64,000 bases of DNA, from contig NC_052357.1 in the NCBI RefSeq assembly GCF_009727055.1, forward strand, positions 5,283,065 through 5,347,064. Direction: 5' to 3'. A model generated the notes under the pieces. It had not been told where the DNA came from. It was given only the letters and a program-made list of their open reading frames with translations, and ran no database searches. This document shows positions 1 through 11,080 of this stretch, in pieces. The DNA comes from Benincasa hispida. Lineage: Eukaryota; Streptophyta; Magnoliopsida; Cucurbitales; Cucurbitaceae. How positions within the stretch are numbered: position 1 is the first letter of the stretch; every line of letters starts with the position of its first letter. The translations under genes were made by a program, and so were the position numbers.

Positions 1-577
1 AACGATCGTGTACATGCGAAGTCGACTTAAACGATCGTATAACTTTTACTAAATGATCGTCTAAACGACCAAACCTGCTTACTTAAACGATCGTGCACCT
101 TTTTCTAAACGATCAAACACCCGTCTATACGATAGACGCAACACCTCTCCCACTTGCTTGTTCGTTTAATACAATCGTGTTTCCTCCTTCCCTCTACCAA
201 ATCCAAAAGAGCCCACACCTCCTGGAATCTCACTCCGAAAATACCAAGGTCACTGAGTGGTGGTGTCCAAGTTCCTGCCTGTTTGTGTAGAAGACTGTTC
301 GTTGGCTGAGCGATAGCGAGATTTGGTAGACGATTGGTTTGGCGTTGCAGTGACAACGAGAGGGGCTGATCTTCACGAGAGCGAGATACAAAGAGAAGAA
401 AAGTTCTTCAAAGGTGAGTCTCTTTGTCCTTTGTATTTAATTTGTCGAAATCATGTTGTAATTTATTTTGTGATGCATAACTTGTATGTATGTTTGTGAA
501 TGCTTGTTTTTCTGTCACAATGAAATTAGAATGATCTTGCTTCCACCCATAAGTCCTCTTTGATAAGAGTTCCTTCA
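1..577 (+). mobile_element. Copia element A, 5' LTR (3' part only)
   Basis: This stretch matches the end of the LTR at 11081-13202 in order and orientation: the ACGATCGT-rich block, the CTCCTGGAAT/CTCCTGGATT block, and the terminal TGATAAGAGTTCCTTCA. The similarity stops exactly at the CA at 576-577, and a tRNA primer-binding site follows three bases later. That is the expected structure of a 5' LTR end. The rest of the LTR lies left of the window. Short open frames here are not credible genes. Confidence 0.85.
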
Positions 578-579
578 AT

Positions 580-590
580 TGGTATCAGAG
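580..590 (+). other. Primer-binding site of copia A (initiator Met-tRNA type)
   Basis: TGGTATCAGAG follows the LTR end after two bases. It matches the start of the canonical plant initiator methionine tRNA PBS (TGGTATCAGAGC). It marks where minus-strand DNA synthesis of element A would have started and fixes the 5' LTR boundary. Confidence 0.85.
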
Positions 591-2319
591 ACAGGTTCTG
601 ATATTCCAAATCCATTATTGTATAGAATAACATTTACATTCTTGGTGGGTGAAGCATGTTTGCATTCTGTTTAAGTGTTAAATAGTTTTGTGGATGTGGA
701 TTAATGGAGTTTTTTGGGATGATGTCTCTGGTTATTTAATTCTTTTACATTCAAAGTTAAATGTAAGGGCCCCTATATTTTTGGGATATTAACTTGCTAT
801 CGAGTCTGTAATTTAAAGAGTTTGAGTCACTGTGAGTCACTCGTGATGAGGCTTCAAGGCAAGGAGTTGCACTGTGCTTCGAGGAAGAAGACGACCAAGT
901 GTTTGTCAGATCGTGTAAACGATGGGGTAAGTGATTGTTGAGTATATGATACTCGGCAACAAGATGGACGCATGCGCACTAGACGATCGTGTAGCTCAGC
1001 AAGCTTCATCGCTTAGTTCCTGACTACAAGATTGCGGAGTAAACTGTTACTTAAGCACTTATTCTATGATCGTCTAAACGATTGTGCTTCACAACAACGT
1101 CGTCGTCTAAACGATCATTTAGACTTGCGTGTTTGTATTTTGTGTGCCAAACGATCGATTGCCTCATGCTTCATCGCATTGTAAATGGTACTCAATCATA
1201 GCTAAATGATCGTGGATACTTGGCCAGTTTACTAAACGATCAGGGAGGCTTCGCCTGGGTGGTTCAAGACCCGGTTCGCCTGTGAACCAATTTGCTCGAT
1301 GGAGTTATGTAATAGATAGAATTTTATTTTCGATTTTGAGGCTGATCATCCCGGTCTCTTAGTCTTTGGTGAATGTACATAGGATGTATATTTGAGTATA
1401 TGTCACATGGTATGCCATATAGTTGAAATCCCACCTTAGGTTATGCATTGGTCATGCATCATCTCTATGTTATAAGTGTTATGATATAGTAGTTTGTACG
1501 ACCTAAATTACATAAGAGCATGCTCATGCATCATATAATATTTATGTATGCATTAAGCGTAAACATGTATCATTTTTATATTATAAGTGTTATAGTATAA
1601 GGGTGTATGGAAGCATGTTTGCTTAGTTCATTATAAGTATATAAAAGTTATATAGAGTAATGAATGGACATTGCATGAAGCATGACACATAGGTCAAATT
1701 TATAAGAGTTATAAATACCTAGTTGTGCATGGCAATGTGAATGGATTTTGGTTGTTTCTTTTATAAGTGTTATAAGGGAAATTAAAACTAAAATCAATAA
1801 GAAAGACATGCATGTGAACTTAGGCTTGAATCATGGTTTTAAAAGTGTTTTAAAACTTTGTGGAGATAGACTTAAGATCACGATTCTAATGAGATTAGCA
1901 ACCTAAGGTTTAATTTTTTAATCAGTTAATAGGATTAAATTTACTAATAAAAGATTAAATAAATAGCAAATCTATCTATAAGGGACCTTTTGTCTAAGGC
2001 ACGTTCTGTCTATTCTAGGGTACTTAAGCTGACGGAAACGAAATACCCCTACCTAGAAAGGTGAATTAGAGAGATTTGATGCATGCATGCAAATTTGAGG
2101 ACAGTCCGTTAAAGAGTTTAATGAGACTACCTGAACTTGTTCAATTTCAATGACGAGTTGTTTTTGAGCAAATTAATCTAACTTAGATAAAATCAGTAGT
2201 CGGATGGTCTAAGTTAATGAACCCCTAGGTAGAACATTCAATGGGAGGTACTTGGGGCATATGATACTTCATTTAAACCTCTTCGTGTTTCTCCCTTTAT
2301 GTTCACACCGTGAGATCTA
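591..2319 (+). mobile_element. Copia A leader, first part (non-coding)
   Basis: Untranslated leader between the primer-binding site and gag. It has no long open frame. It contains a second ACGATCGT-rich block (about 900-1250) and an AT-rich stretch with repeated TTATAAGTGTTAT-like words (1440-1760). Positions 591-2313 are an inverted, diverged copy of about 2451-4350, because a related element lies in the opposite orientation just downstream. The leader is interrupted at 2320-2324 and resumes at 6402. Confidence 0.7.
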
Positions 2320-2324
2320 TCCTC

Positions 2325-2449
2325 TGAAGGATCTCAATATGAGAGTTCCATGAGCGGGCTTAGATTGCTCCGATTTAACAGTGACCGAAACATAAACTAT
2401 ATACATTCTATACTAACAGTTATGCATATTAAACTCATCAACAGCATGC
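2325..2449 (-). repeat. 3' LTR remnant of A' (LTR end only)
   Basis: About 125 bases beginning TGAAGGATCTC. They are nearly the same as 4355-4471 in the same orientation, sharing for example GAGTTCCATGAGCGGG and AACTCATCA. It is the asymmetric centre of the large inverted repeat formed by the leaders of A and A'. Confidence 0.75.
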
Positions 2450-4340
2450 TCACGGTGTGGACTTAAGGAGAAAAGTGTAAGGTTTAAGTGAAGCATCTTA
2501 TGCCCCAGGTACCTCCCACTGAATGTTCTACCTAGGGATTCATTAATCTAGACAATCCGGATACTGATTTTAGTCTAAGTGGTCTTTTTAAAGTTTGCTC
2601 ATAAATAACATTTATTTATGAAATATAAACAAGTTCAAATAGTCACATTTAAACACTTTAATGGACTGTCCTTAACTTGTATGCATGCATCAAATCTATC
2701 TAATTCACCTTTCCAGGTAAGTTCCTATGTAGGGGTGTTACGTTTCCGTCAACTTAAATACCCCAGCCTAGACAGAACCCGTCTTAAACAAAAGGTCCCT
2801 TATAGATAGATTTGCTACACTTTAACCTTTTATTAACCAATTTAATTCTATTAAACTGATTAAAAGATTAAAGCCTTAAGGTTGCTAATCATATTAGAAC
2901 TGTGATCTTAGATCTACGTGATCCAAGTTTTAAACATTTTAAAACATGAATTAAACCTAAGTGAGCATGCATGTCTTTCTTGTTTCTTTTAGTTCTAATT
3001 TCTCTTTAACTCTTAAAAAGAAACAACTAAAAAAGTTGCGCATAACGAGACGTTTATAACAATTATAAAGTAACCTATGTGTCATGCTTCATGCAATGTC
3101 CGGTCATTACTATATAACTCTTATATAACGCGTAATAACCAAGAAAACATGCTATCATTCACCCTTATACTATAATAATTATAATATAAAGATGATACAT
3201 ATCAATGCATTTTATGCAAGCATAAATATAACTCTTATATTAATGATGCATGAGTATGCTCTTACATAATAAAATCTCGCTTCTCTAATGTATAACAATT
3301 ACAGTAAAGAGATGATGCATGATCAACGTATAACCTAAGGTGGGATTCACTATATGTGCATACCATATGACATATAAGATATACATTTCATGTATTAAAC
3401 AAATAGATTAATGGACCGAGATGAGCCTTTAAACCAAAAAAGAATCGGAATGAAAAACCCTATCTATTACATTTGTTATCGAGCAAACCGGTTCACTGAA
3501 TATGGCAATCTTTAGCAGGTAGACGATCGTTCAGCGCGCACTAGATGATAGGAACTTTAGCAAACGATCGCATAGACGACGACGAGGCTGCGAAGCCTGA
3601 TCGTCCATGCGATCGTGTAGTGCGACGATAGGTAAACGATTTACCTTGAGTTACTAAGCGATCATTTGGTCAGTTATTAAGCAATGAAGCTTGCTGACCT
3701 AAACGATCGTCAAGCGCGCTTTAAACGATATGCGAGCGTCTGATCGTTTAACCGATGCGTGTAACTTGGTAAACGATTTACCTTTCGATGCTAAGTGATT
3801 GTTTAGTCAGTTACTAAGCGATGAAACTTGCTGACCTAAACGATCGTCTAGCTCGCGTGTGCATTAAATGATACTCAACTATCGCGTGCCCGAACATCTT
3901 CCCGATACGACCAACGCTTGATTGCATACCCCATCGTTTAACCCATGCTTTCAACCACGATCGCTTAGTCCTTCATCTTCACGATGCGATGGACATCGAT
4001 CGCATAGAACTTTTTCTGCACCATGCGATCAACCCTAGATCATCTCATTCCTCGAAGAGCTGTAACCTTTGCCCAGAACTTTGACGAAGGACTCAACACA
4101 TCAAACACTTTAAATACAGACTCGATGACGATTATATATGCCCAAAAACACAGGGGCCTTTACATACAACCGCAAATATAAAAGGAATTTAAACAAACCG
4201 AGGCAATTCATCTCGAAAACATCCATTAATCCGGCATATCCACAACAGTATTAACACTTAAAAAACAGCGTAGAAATGCACCCACCATGAATGTAAACGT
4301 TATTTCGTTGCAACAAATGAAATCGAAGTATCAAAAACCT

Positions 4341-4352
4341 GGCTTGATACCA
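4341..4352 (-). other. Primer-binding site of A'
   Basis: On the minus strand TGGTATCAAGCC lies directly inside the LTR end at 4355. It differs from the initiator Met-tRNA PBS consensus at two positions near its 3' end. It confirms that A' points left. Confidence 0.7.
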
Positions 4353-4354
4353 AT

Positions 4355-6401
4355 TGAAAGATCTCAATACAAGAGTTCCATGAGCGGGTTTAGATCGCTT
4401 CGATTTCACAGTGACCGAAACACAAACGATATACATTCTATACTAATAGTTATGCATATTAAACTCATCAGTCAAGCAGTCCCGCTTTCTCGGTCCCAAA
4501 AGTGCACCAAAGTAGAAAGCCAGAATCTTTCAGAAAATGGATTCCAACATGCTCAGAATACGATAAAACATAGTGAAAGGGGTTCATACCAGAGGAAGAA
4601 GTTCTTCGTTTGTGTGAACCCACAACAGCGGAAAACTCCACCGATCTACAAGCACCTGACGAATCTCTCGATTGTTATTGCACGATCCGAACGTACACGA
4701 ACAAGGCTTCAGAGACAACACCACCACTAGGGAAACCCAGGTATCCTCGACGTCAAAAACTCAAAGTGTGGGCTCTGGTAAGTTTGGTAGAGGACGGAGA
4801 AGAAGATTTTGTGTAGACAACAATCGTGCTTAAGTAGAACTCTGCTATCATATAGCGGGGACGCTTATCGTATAGTAAAGCTACACGATCGTTTAGGAAA
4901 AAATGGATGATCGTTAGGGCACAGTGAACTAGATGATCGTTTAGACGAATGAGAATCTATCGTATAGGCTCTCAGCGATCGCTCTTCCACGATTTCTTTT
5001 GAGGCGCGGGATATTGATTGCACAAATGAATTAAAACTCAAAATGAAAACCATTTTCATATTTCAACCCGCAGTTACCTTAACCTTCGCGGCCCATGTTC
5101 CCACGTTCAAAAATTTAATTGGTTAATTATTAAATAATTAATCAATTAATTTANNNNNNNNNNNNNNNNNNNNNNNNNNNNNNNNNNNNNNNNNNNNNNN
5201 NNNNNNNNNNNNNNNNNNNNNNNNNNNNNNNNNNNNNNNNNNNNNNNNNNNNNNNNNNNNNNNNNNNNNNNNNNNNNNNNNNNNNNNNNNNNNNNNNNNN
5301 NNNNNNNNNNNNNNNNNNNNNNNNNNNNNNNNNNNNNNNNNNNNNNNNNNNNNNNNNNNNNNNNNNNNNNNNNNNNNNNNNNNNNNNNNNNNNNNNNNNN
5401 NNNNNNNNNNNNNNNNNNNNNNNNNNNNNNNNNNNNNNNNNNNNNNNNNNNNNNNNNNNNNNNNNNNNNNNNNNNNNNNNNNNNNNNNNNNNNNNNNNNN
5501 NNNNNNNNNNNNNNNNNNNNNNNNNNNNNNNNNNNNNNNNNNNNNNNNNNNNNNNNNNNNNNNNNNNNNNNNNNNNNNNNNNNNNNNNNNNNNNNNNNNN
5601 NNNNNNNNNNNNNNNNNNNNNNNNNNNNNNNNNNNNNNNNNNNNNNNNNNNNNNNNNNNNNNNNNNNNNNNNNNNNNNNNNNNNNNNNNNNNNNNNNNNN
5701 NNNNNNNNNNNNNNNNNNNNNNNNNNNNNNNNNNNNNNNNNNNNNNNNNNNNNNNNNNNNNNNNNNNNNNNNNNNNNNNNNNNNNNNNNNNNNNNNNNNN
5801 NNNNNNNNNNNNNNNNNNNNNNNNNNNNNNNNNNNNNNNNNNNNNNNNNNNNNNNNNNNNNNNNNNNNNNNNNNNNNNNNNNNNNNNNNNNNNNNNNNNN
5901 NNNNNNNNNNNNNNNNNNNNNNNNNNNNNNNNNNNNNNNNNNNNNNNNNNNNNNNNNNNNNNNNNNNNNNNNNNNNNNNNNNNNNNNNNNNNNNNNNNNN
6001 NNNNNNNNNNNNNNNNNNNNNNNNNNNNNNNNNNNNNNNNNNNNNNNNNNNNNNNNNNNNNNNNNNNNNNNNNNNNNNNNNNNNNNNNNNNNNNNNNNNN
6101 NNNNNNNNNNNNNNNNNNNNNNNATTACCAGGATAAGGTTTCCCTCTTATATCCATATACTATAGACCATTTTGGTTATCACTCAAGACATGATCCACTT
6201 GTATGTCACCACATACATGCTTGAGTCACATACAGATAACCAAGAATTTTCTATTTATTTGTTTGTGGTAAAGCAAATAAAACAAATAACTGAACAAAAC
6301 AACAAGATGTGAAGTAAATATCATATATTAACAATTACAAGTGTTCGTATATACTGTTTACAAACTACAGGATACGAGACTTTAGGGCATCAGCCCCAAC
6401 A
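4355..6401 (-). mobile_element. 5' LTR of A' (contains an assembly gap)
   Basis: The minus-strand LTR runs from 6401 (TGTTGGGGCTGATG) to 4355 (CTTTCA), 2047 bases including the N run. 6124-6370 is the reverse complement of the first part of the LTR at 11081-11340, sharing GTAGTTTGTAAACAGT, GTGGATCA and GGGAAACCTTATCCTGGT. The inner part has its own ACGATCGT-rich block (about 4880-4990). Confidence 0.8.
5154..6123. other. Assembly gap (970 N)
   Basis: A run of N inside the LTR of A'. Flanking matches to the intact LTR A suggest that roughly an LTR interior is missing. Any open frame spanning it is meaningless. Confidence 0.99.
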
Positions 6402-7135
6402 CCCTCGTCCTCGTGGCACCCTGGGAATGTCTCCTTAGAAGATGGTGTTTGAGTAGGTCAATATCAAGGTGAATGGAGAGAATGTTCATAGTAAGTGGGA
6501 ATGGGATGTGCGACAGCATATCCCACGGTCTTTTTCATTAGGTTGGATAACGTTTCTGTGCATCGCCTCGAGGCACCCTGGGTGTGTCCCTTTATAAGAT
6601 GACAGTTTTGCATGGCTCTGTATCTAATCTCCGTATATGATAAGGTCACTTTAGTCTTTTGTCCTAATCTATTTTTTCCCTACGGTGGGCGTATTAGGGC
6701 GGGACTCTAGGGTCGAAAATGAGGGGTTACACTTACGCAGAATTGTTAAAGGTTAACAGTTCTGGACTAAAAAATTATGACTGCTAGGGTCAGTTACAAG
6801 AGTTGTTTCTACCTAATAGTTGAGAGTGTCTCATCTCAGTGAATGGGTATCTGATCACCCCACCGGTGACATTTGTCCTATCTTGCTGGAGCATCATTGC
6901 GAAATAGAAGTCTTTTCACTTAGGGTACTTGGAAACTATTTTGGTAAAACTAAAATTGGTGTTAAAATGCAGTATTGCATAGACTCATTAAGTTTGTTCG
7001 TTTTTCAGCAACGTAATTATGGCTATAGCCACATTAGCTCTATTAAGTGTCGACAAACTAACTGGCTAAAACTACGTTAGTTGGAAACACACGATCAAAA
7101 CCATATTAATCATCGATAACTTAAGGTTCGTCCTT
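6402..7135 (+). mobile_element. Copia A leader, second part (non-coding)
   Basis: Resumption of the leader of A after the A' insertion. It has no long frame and holds two similar words, GGCACCCTGGGAATGTC (6415) and GGCACCCTGGGTGTGTC (6573), about 160 bases apart. It ends at the first recognisable gag codons near 7136. Confidence 0.55.
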
Positions 7136-7937
7136 ATGGAGGAGTGTCCTCCTATTCCACCTCAGAATGCCACTCGAAATGTTCAGAAGGCCTATAAGCA
7201 TAGGACACGGGCGAACGAGAAGGCCTAAGCTTATATCTTGGCTAGTCTTAACAAAGTTTTGGCCAAGAAGCATGAGCCTATGGTCTCAGTGCGTGAGATC
7301 ATGATTGTCCTTGCGGGGAATGTTCAGACAACCGTCTGGATAACTCAAGCATGAGCCTCTTAAATGCATTTTCAACTCCCAAATGGAGGAAAACACCTCT
7401 GTTCGTGAACATGTGCTTAACATGATGGTCCATTTCAACATGGCGGAGACGAATGAGTCACGCATCGATGAGGGCAGCCAAGTTAGCATAATCCTGCACC
7501 CATTGTCGGATAGCTTCCTGCACTTTGTTAGTAATGCGATATTGAACAAAGTGGACTATACCCTTACAACTCTCCTCAACGAGTTGCAGACATTCCAATA
7601 CTTGCTGAAAAGTAAGGAGAAGAAGGTTGGTGAGGCAAATATTGCCTCGTCATCAAAGAAGTTCCATAAAGGTTCGACCTCAAGAACAAAGTCTGCACAT
7701 TCTCCTTCTAACACTTCCAAGTGGAAGAAGAAGAAGGGTGATAAGGGGAAGGGGAAGGGGAAGGCACATACTAACCCACAACCTTTCGCCAAGCGGGGTA
7801 GGCGTCCAACACCGGTTGACAAGGGAAAATGTTTCCACTGTAACCAGGATGGGCACTGGAAGAGAACTGTCCTTACTAGATCAACGAGAAGAAGAAGGCT
7901 AAGGCCAAAGCAAAACAAGGTAAATATGATTTACTAG
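7136..7937 (+). pseudogene. gag: Copia A gag (UBN2-type) with a broken zinc knuckle
   Basis: Remnant of the nucleocapsid polyprotein. The first frame (from ATG 7136) reads as the N-terminal part of copia gag but hits stops near 7228. A second open stretch (7383-7937) carries the helical gag core (EHVLNMMVHFNMAE), a Lys-rich linker and the start of a CCHC zinc knuckle, CFHCNQDGHWKR. The last cysteine is lost: the frame shifts right after KR, and the neighbouring frame still reads NCP, so one base is probably deleted there. Neighbours downstream are protease and integrase in copia order. It cannot make a working capsid. Confidence 0.85.
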
Positions 7938-7939
7938 TT

Positions 7940-8560
7940 TTGGAAACTTGTTTAGTGGAGAATGATGATTCTGCCTGGATTATTGACTCTAGGGCCACTA
8001 ATCATGTTTGTTCTTCTTGTCAGGAGATTAGAGTCTAGCAGCAGCTTGAGGCCGGAGAGATGATGATGGGAGTAGGCACCAGGCACGTCGTCTCAACTGT
8101 GCCAGTGGGAGGGCTCCAATTAACTTTACAGAAGAAGTTTACCATTTTGAATGATGTTTATGTAGTTCCCGAGTTAAAGAGGAACTTGATTTCTATAAAG
8201 TGTCTGATTTAGTGTAATTATACTCTTAATTTTAATTTGAATAAAGTGTTTATTCATAAAGAAAGAGTTGAAATATGTTCAACAAATCTGGAAAATAACT
8301 TGGATGTGCTAAGGCTGTTAGAAATGAGTTCCCTCCATAACATAGAGATGTTTAAAACTGTCGTAACTCAAAATAAACGACAAAAGGTTTCTCCTAAAAA
8401 AAATGCCCAACTTTGGCACCTTCGATTAGGGCACATATCTCAATAGGATTGGGAGGTTAGTGAAGAAAGACTTCTAAGCGAGTTAAAGGAAAATTCTTTA
8501 TCGATGTGTGAATCTTGCCTTGAGGGCAAGATGACTAAAAGACCTTTTATTGGAAAAGGT
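7940..8560 (+). pseudogene. pol: Copia A protease and GAG-pre-integrase region
   Basis: About 7975-8010 reads WIIDSRATNHVCSS. This is the copia retropepsin active-site region, but the catalytic DSGA has become DSRA, followed shortly by a stop. 8237-8446 keeps the pre-integrase segment ending in LWHLRLGHIS, and the zinc-binding CESCLEGKMTKRPF-type end follows at about 8505-8550 in another frame. Several stops separate the blocks. The order gag, PR, IN, RT, RH identifies a Ty1/copia element. Confidence 0.8.
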
Positions 8561-8579
8561 TATTGAGCCAAAGAGCCTC

Positions 8580-9349
8580 TAGAGTTAGTGCATTCTGACC
8601 TTTGGGGTTCGATGAATGTGCGAGCCAGGGGAAGCTATGAGTATTTCATCACTTTTACTAATGATTACTCTCGGTATCGGTATATTTATTTGATGCAACG
8701 GAAGTCTGAATCCTTTGAAAAGTTCAGAGAGTTCAAGGCTGAAGTTGAAAACGCATTGAATACACGAACTAAAAAACTTCGATCTGATTGAGGTGGAGAG
8801 TTTTTGGATTCAGGGTTCTAGAACTATTTGATAGAACATGGAATTGTTTTCCAACTCTCAGTGTCGAGTACACCTCAACAGAAAGGTGTAGCGGAGAGGA
8901 GAAATTGAACCTTGTTGGACATGATTTGGTCGATGATGAGTTACGCTTCCTTACCGGACTCATTTTAGGGTTTTGCAGTGGAGACTACAATGTATATCCT
9001 CAACTGTGTTCCTTCCAAGAGAGTTGCGGGAGCACCTTTGGAGTGTTAAAACGAGCGTAAAGCTAGTTTGCGTCACTTCCGCATATAGGGTTGCCCAACA
9101 TATGTGCTTGAGGCCAATCCAAAGAAATTTGAACCACGGTCGAGTTTGAACCTCTTTGTAGACTACCTCAAAGGTACACGAGGGGGTTACTTTTGTGATC
9201 CAAAACAGAGTATTTGTGCTCTGAATGCTGCCTTCCTAGAGGAGGATCATATTAGGGAGCATAATCCACGTAGTAAGATCGTGTTACGTGAGCTTTCTAA
9301 CGAAACTACTGAAACTTCAACAAGAGTTCTTGAAGAGCCTCCTTCATGA
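8580..9349 (+). pseudogene. pol: Copia A integrase
   Basis: The frame 8588-8791 carries HSDLWG and ITFTNDYSRY of the integrase catalytic core (first Asp and the DDYSRY region, here NDYSRY). It stops at LRSD followed by TGA exactly where the second catalytic Asp region (RSDxGGEF) should continue; the remainder reads on in frame-shifted pieces to about 9050. The C-terminal part at 9104-9349 matches the copia integrase tail (KFEPRS..FVDYLKGTRGGYF). The enzyme would have inserted cDNA into the genome; this copy is inactive. Confidence 0.8.
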
Positions 9350-9474
9350 TCAAGAGTTGTTGAAGGAAGTTCATATCGTTGGTCTCTTCCACCTCAAGAG
9401 TTGAGGGAACCTCGACGTAGTGGGTTGGTCGCTTACCCACCTGTTCGCTATATGGGTTTCACAAAAATCCTGGA

Positions 9475-10209
9475 TATGGTAGTCGATGGCAGGGTTGAGG
9501 ATCTTTGTCTTTTAAAGGGCAATGGAGGATGTTGACTGGGATGAATGGGTCAAAGCCATGGATCTCGAGATGGAGTCGATGTACTTCAACTTAGTATGGG
9601 ATTTTGTAGATCAACCGGATGGGGTAAAACCTATAGGTTTCAAATGGATCAACAAGAGGAAACGGGTGCCGATGGGAAGGTGCAAACCTTCAAGGCTACA
9701 TTTGTGGCGAAGGGTTATACCCAGGTGGAGAGAGTCAACTATGAACAATCTTTCTCGTCTGTTACCATGTTGAAGTCTATCTGCATCATCCTGTCCATTG
9801 CTACATTTTTTGACTATGAGATAGGGTAAATGGAAGTCAAGACTTCCTTTCTAAATGGTAATCTTGAGGAGACCATTTATATGGTGCAGCCTGAGGGATT
9901 CATAGCCCAAAGTCAAAAAGAAAAAGTTTGCAAACTAAATCAGTCCATTTATGGGCTGAAACAGGCATCTCGATCTTGGAACATTCAGTTTAATATTGCA
10001 ATTAAATCATACGAATTTGACCAAAACGTTGATGAGCCTTGTGTCTACAAGAAAATCATCAACAGTTTAGTAGTTTTTCTAGTATTGTATGTAGACGATA
10101 TCCTACTCATTGAGAATGATGTAGGTCTACTGACCGCAGTTAAGAACTGGCTAGCGACCCAATTCCAAATGAAAGATTTGGGAGAGGCTCAGTTTGTTCT
10201 TGGTATTTA
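9475..10209 (+). pseudogene. pol: Copia A reverse transcriptase
   Basis: The block starts at about 9475 with the linker typical of copia (EDVDWDEWVKAMDLEMESM). It continues through KPIGFKWINK (first half frameshifted between 9522-9773 and 9545-9829) to 9830-10209. The last part carries YGLKQASRSWN and the polymerase active site LYVDDILL at about 10090. There is an in-frame stop at 9827 and another at 10208 (VLGI then TAG). It belongs to the Ty1/copia RT family (RVT_2). Confidence 0.88.
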
Positions 10210-11015
10210 GATCTTTTGGGATAAGAAGAACAAAGTGCTAACACTGTCTCAAGTCTCGTACATTGACAAGATGTTGCTCAAGTACTCGATGTAGAACTCC
10301 AAAAGGGGCCTACTGCCTTTCTGTCATGTTTAAGGAAATGTGTCCTAAGATTCCTCAAGAGGTTGAGAAGATGAGACGGGTCCCCTATGGATCTGTCGTT
10401 GGCAGTTTGATGTATGCGATGCTCTGTACTAGACCAGACATATGCTCCATTGTGAGGATAGTCAATAAGTATCAGTTTAATCCAGTACAGGGTCATTGGA
10501 TCGCAGTCATGAACATCCTCAAGTATCTTCGGAGAATGAGGGACTACATGCTTATGTATGGAACTAAAGATTTGATCCTTACTAGAAAAACGGGCTCTGA
10601 CTTTCAGACTGATAAGGATTCTCGAAAATCCACTTAAAGGTCATTGTTTACTCTTAACGGAGGAGCAGTAGTGTGGCGAAGCACTAAGCAGGGGTCCATC
10701 GTCGTTTCCACGATGGAGGCCGAGTACGTAGCGGCTTGTGAAGCTGCTAAGAAGGCCGTTTGGCTTAGAAAGTTTCTGACTGATCTGGAAGTTGTTCCAG
10801 ACATGTCTAGGCCCATCATCCTATGTTATGATGATAATTGTGTTGTGGCGAACTCCAGGGAGCCAAAGAGTCACAAGCGCGACAAACATATAGAGCAGAA
10901 GTATCATCTCATAAGCGAGATGGTTCATCAAGAGGACGTGATAGTCACGAAGATCGCTTTGGAGCACAACATTGCTGACCCGTTTACGAAGGCTCTCACG
11001 GCTACAGTTTTTTAG
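10210..11015 (+). pseudogene. pol: Copia A RNase H
   Basis: It continues the polyprotein after the RT. VPYGSVVGSLMYAMLCTRPDI (10377-10440) is the conserved connection region. The RNase H core follows in 10644-11015 with MEAEYVAACEAAKKAVWLRKFL and IADPFTKAL near the end. A frameshift or stop near 10637 separates the halves. The frame ends 66 bases before the 3' LTR. Confidence 0.85.
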
Positions 11016-11080
11016 GGTCATCTTCAGAGCATGGGTCTATGAGATCGCCCGCGGCTGGACTAAGTCAAGTGGGAGATTTT

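Larger units (their letters stand above)
2325..6401 (-). mobile_element. Element A': reversed, internally deleted copia copy nested in the leader of A
   Basis: Read on the minus strand this is a 5' LTR (6401 to 4355, starting TGTTGGGGC and ending CTTTCA), a PBS, a leader (about 4340 to 2451), and then only the last 125 bases or so of a 3' LTR (about 2449 to 2325, ending CCTTCA). gag and pol are absent, so one deletion joined the leader to the 3' LTR tail. The flanks are TCCTC (2320-2324) and CCCTC (6402-6406), a 5-base target duplication with one mismatch. The 125-base tail is repeated directly at 4355-about 4471, as expected for two LTR ends. Confidence 0.75.

Noticed and set aside
1350..3400. 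A simple assembly fold-back artefact as the cause of the large inverted repeat
   Set aside because: The arms are diverged by eye and the right one has its own LTR, PBS and 5-base flanks, so a real reversed insertion explains it better.
5146..6156. A 336-codon minus-strand open frame
   Set aside because: It is almost entirely N; the few real codons are LTR sequence.
7556..7918. A 120-codon minus-strand frame opposite gag
   Set aside because: It is the antisense shadow of the Lys-rich gag region and has no domain of its own.
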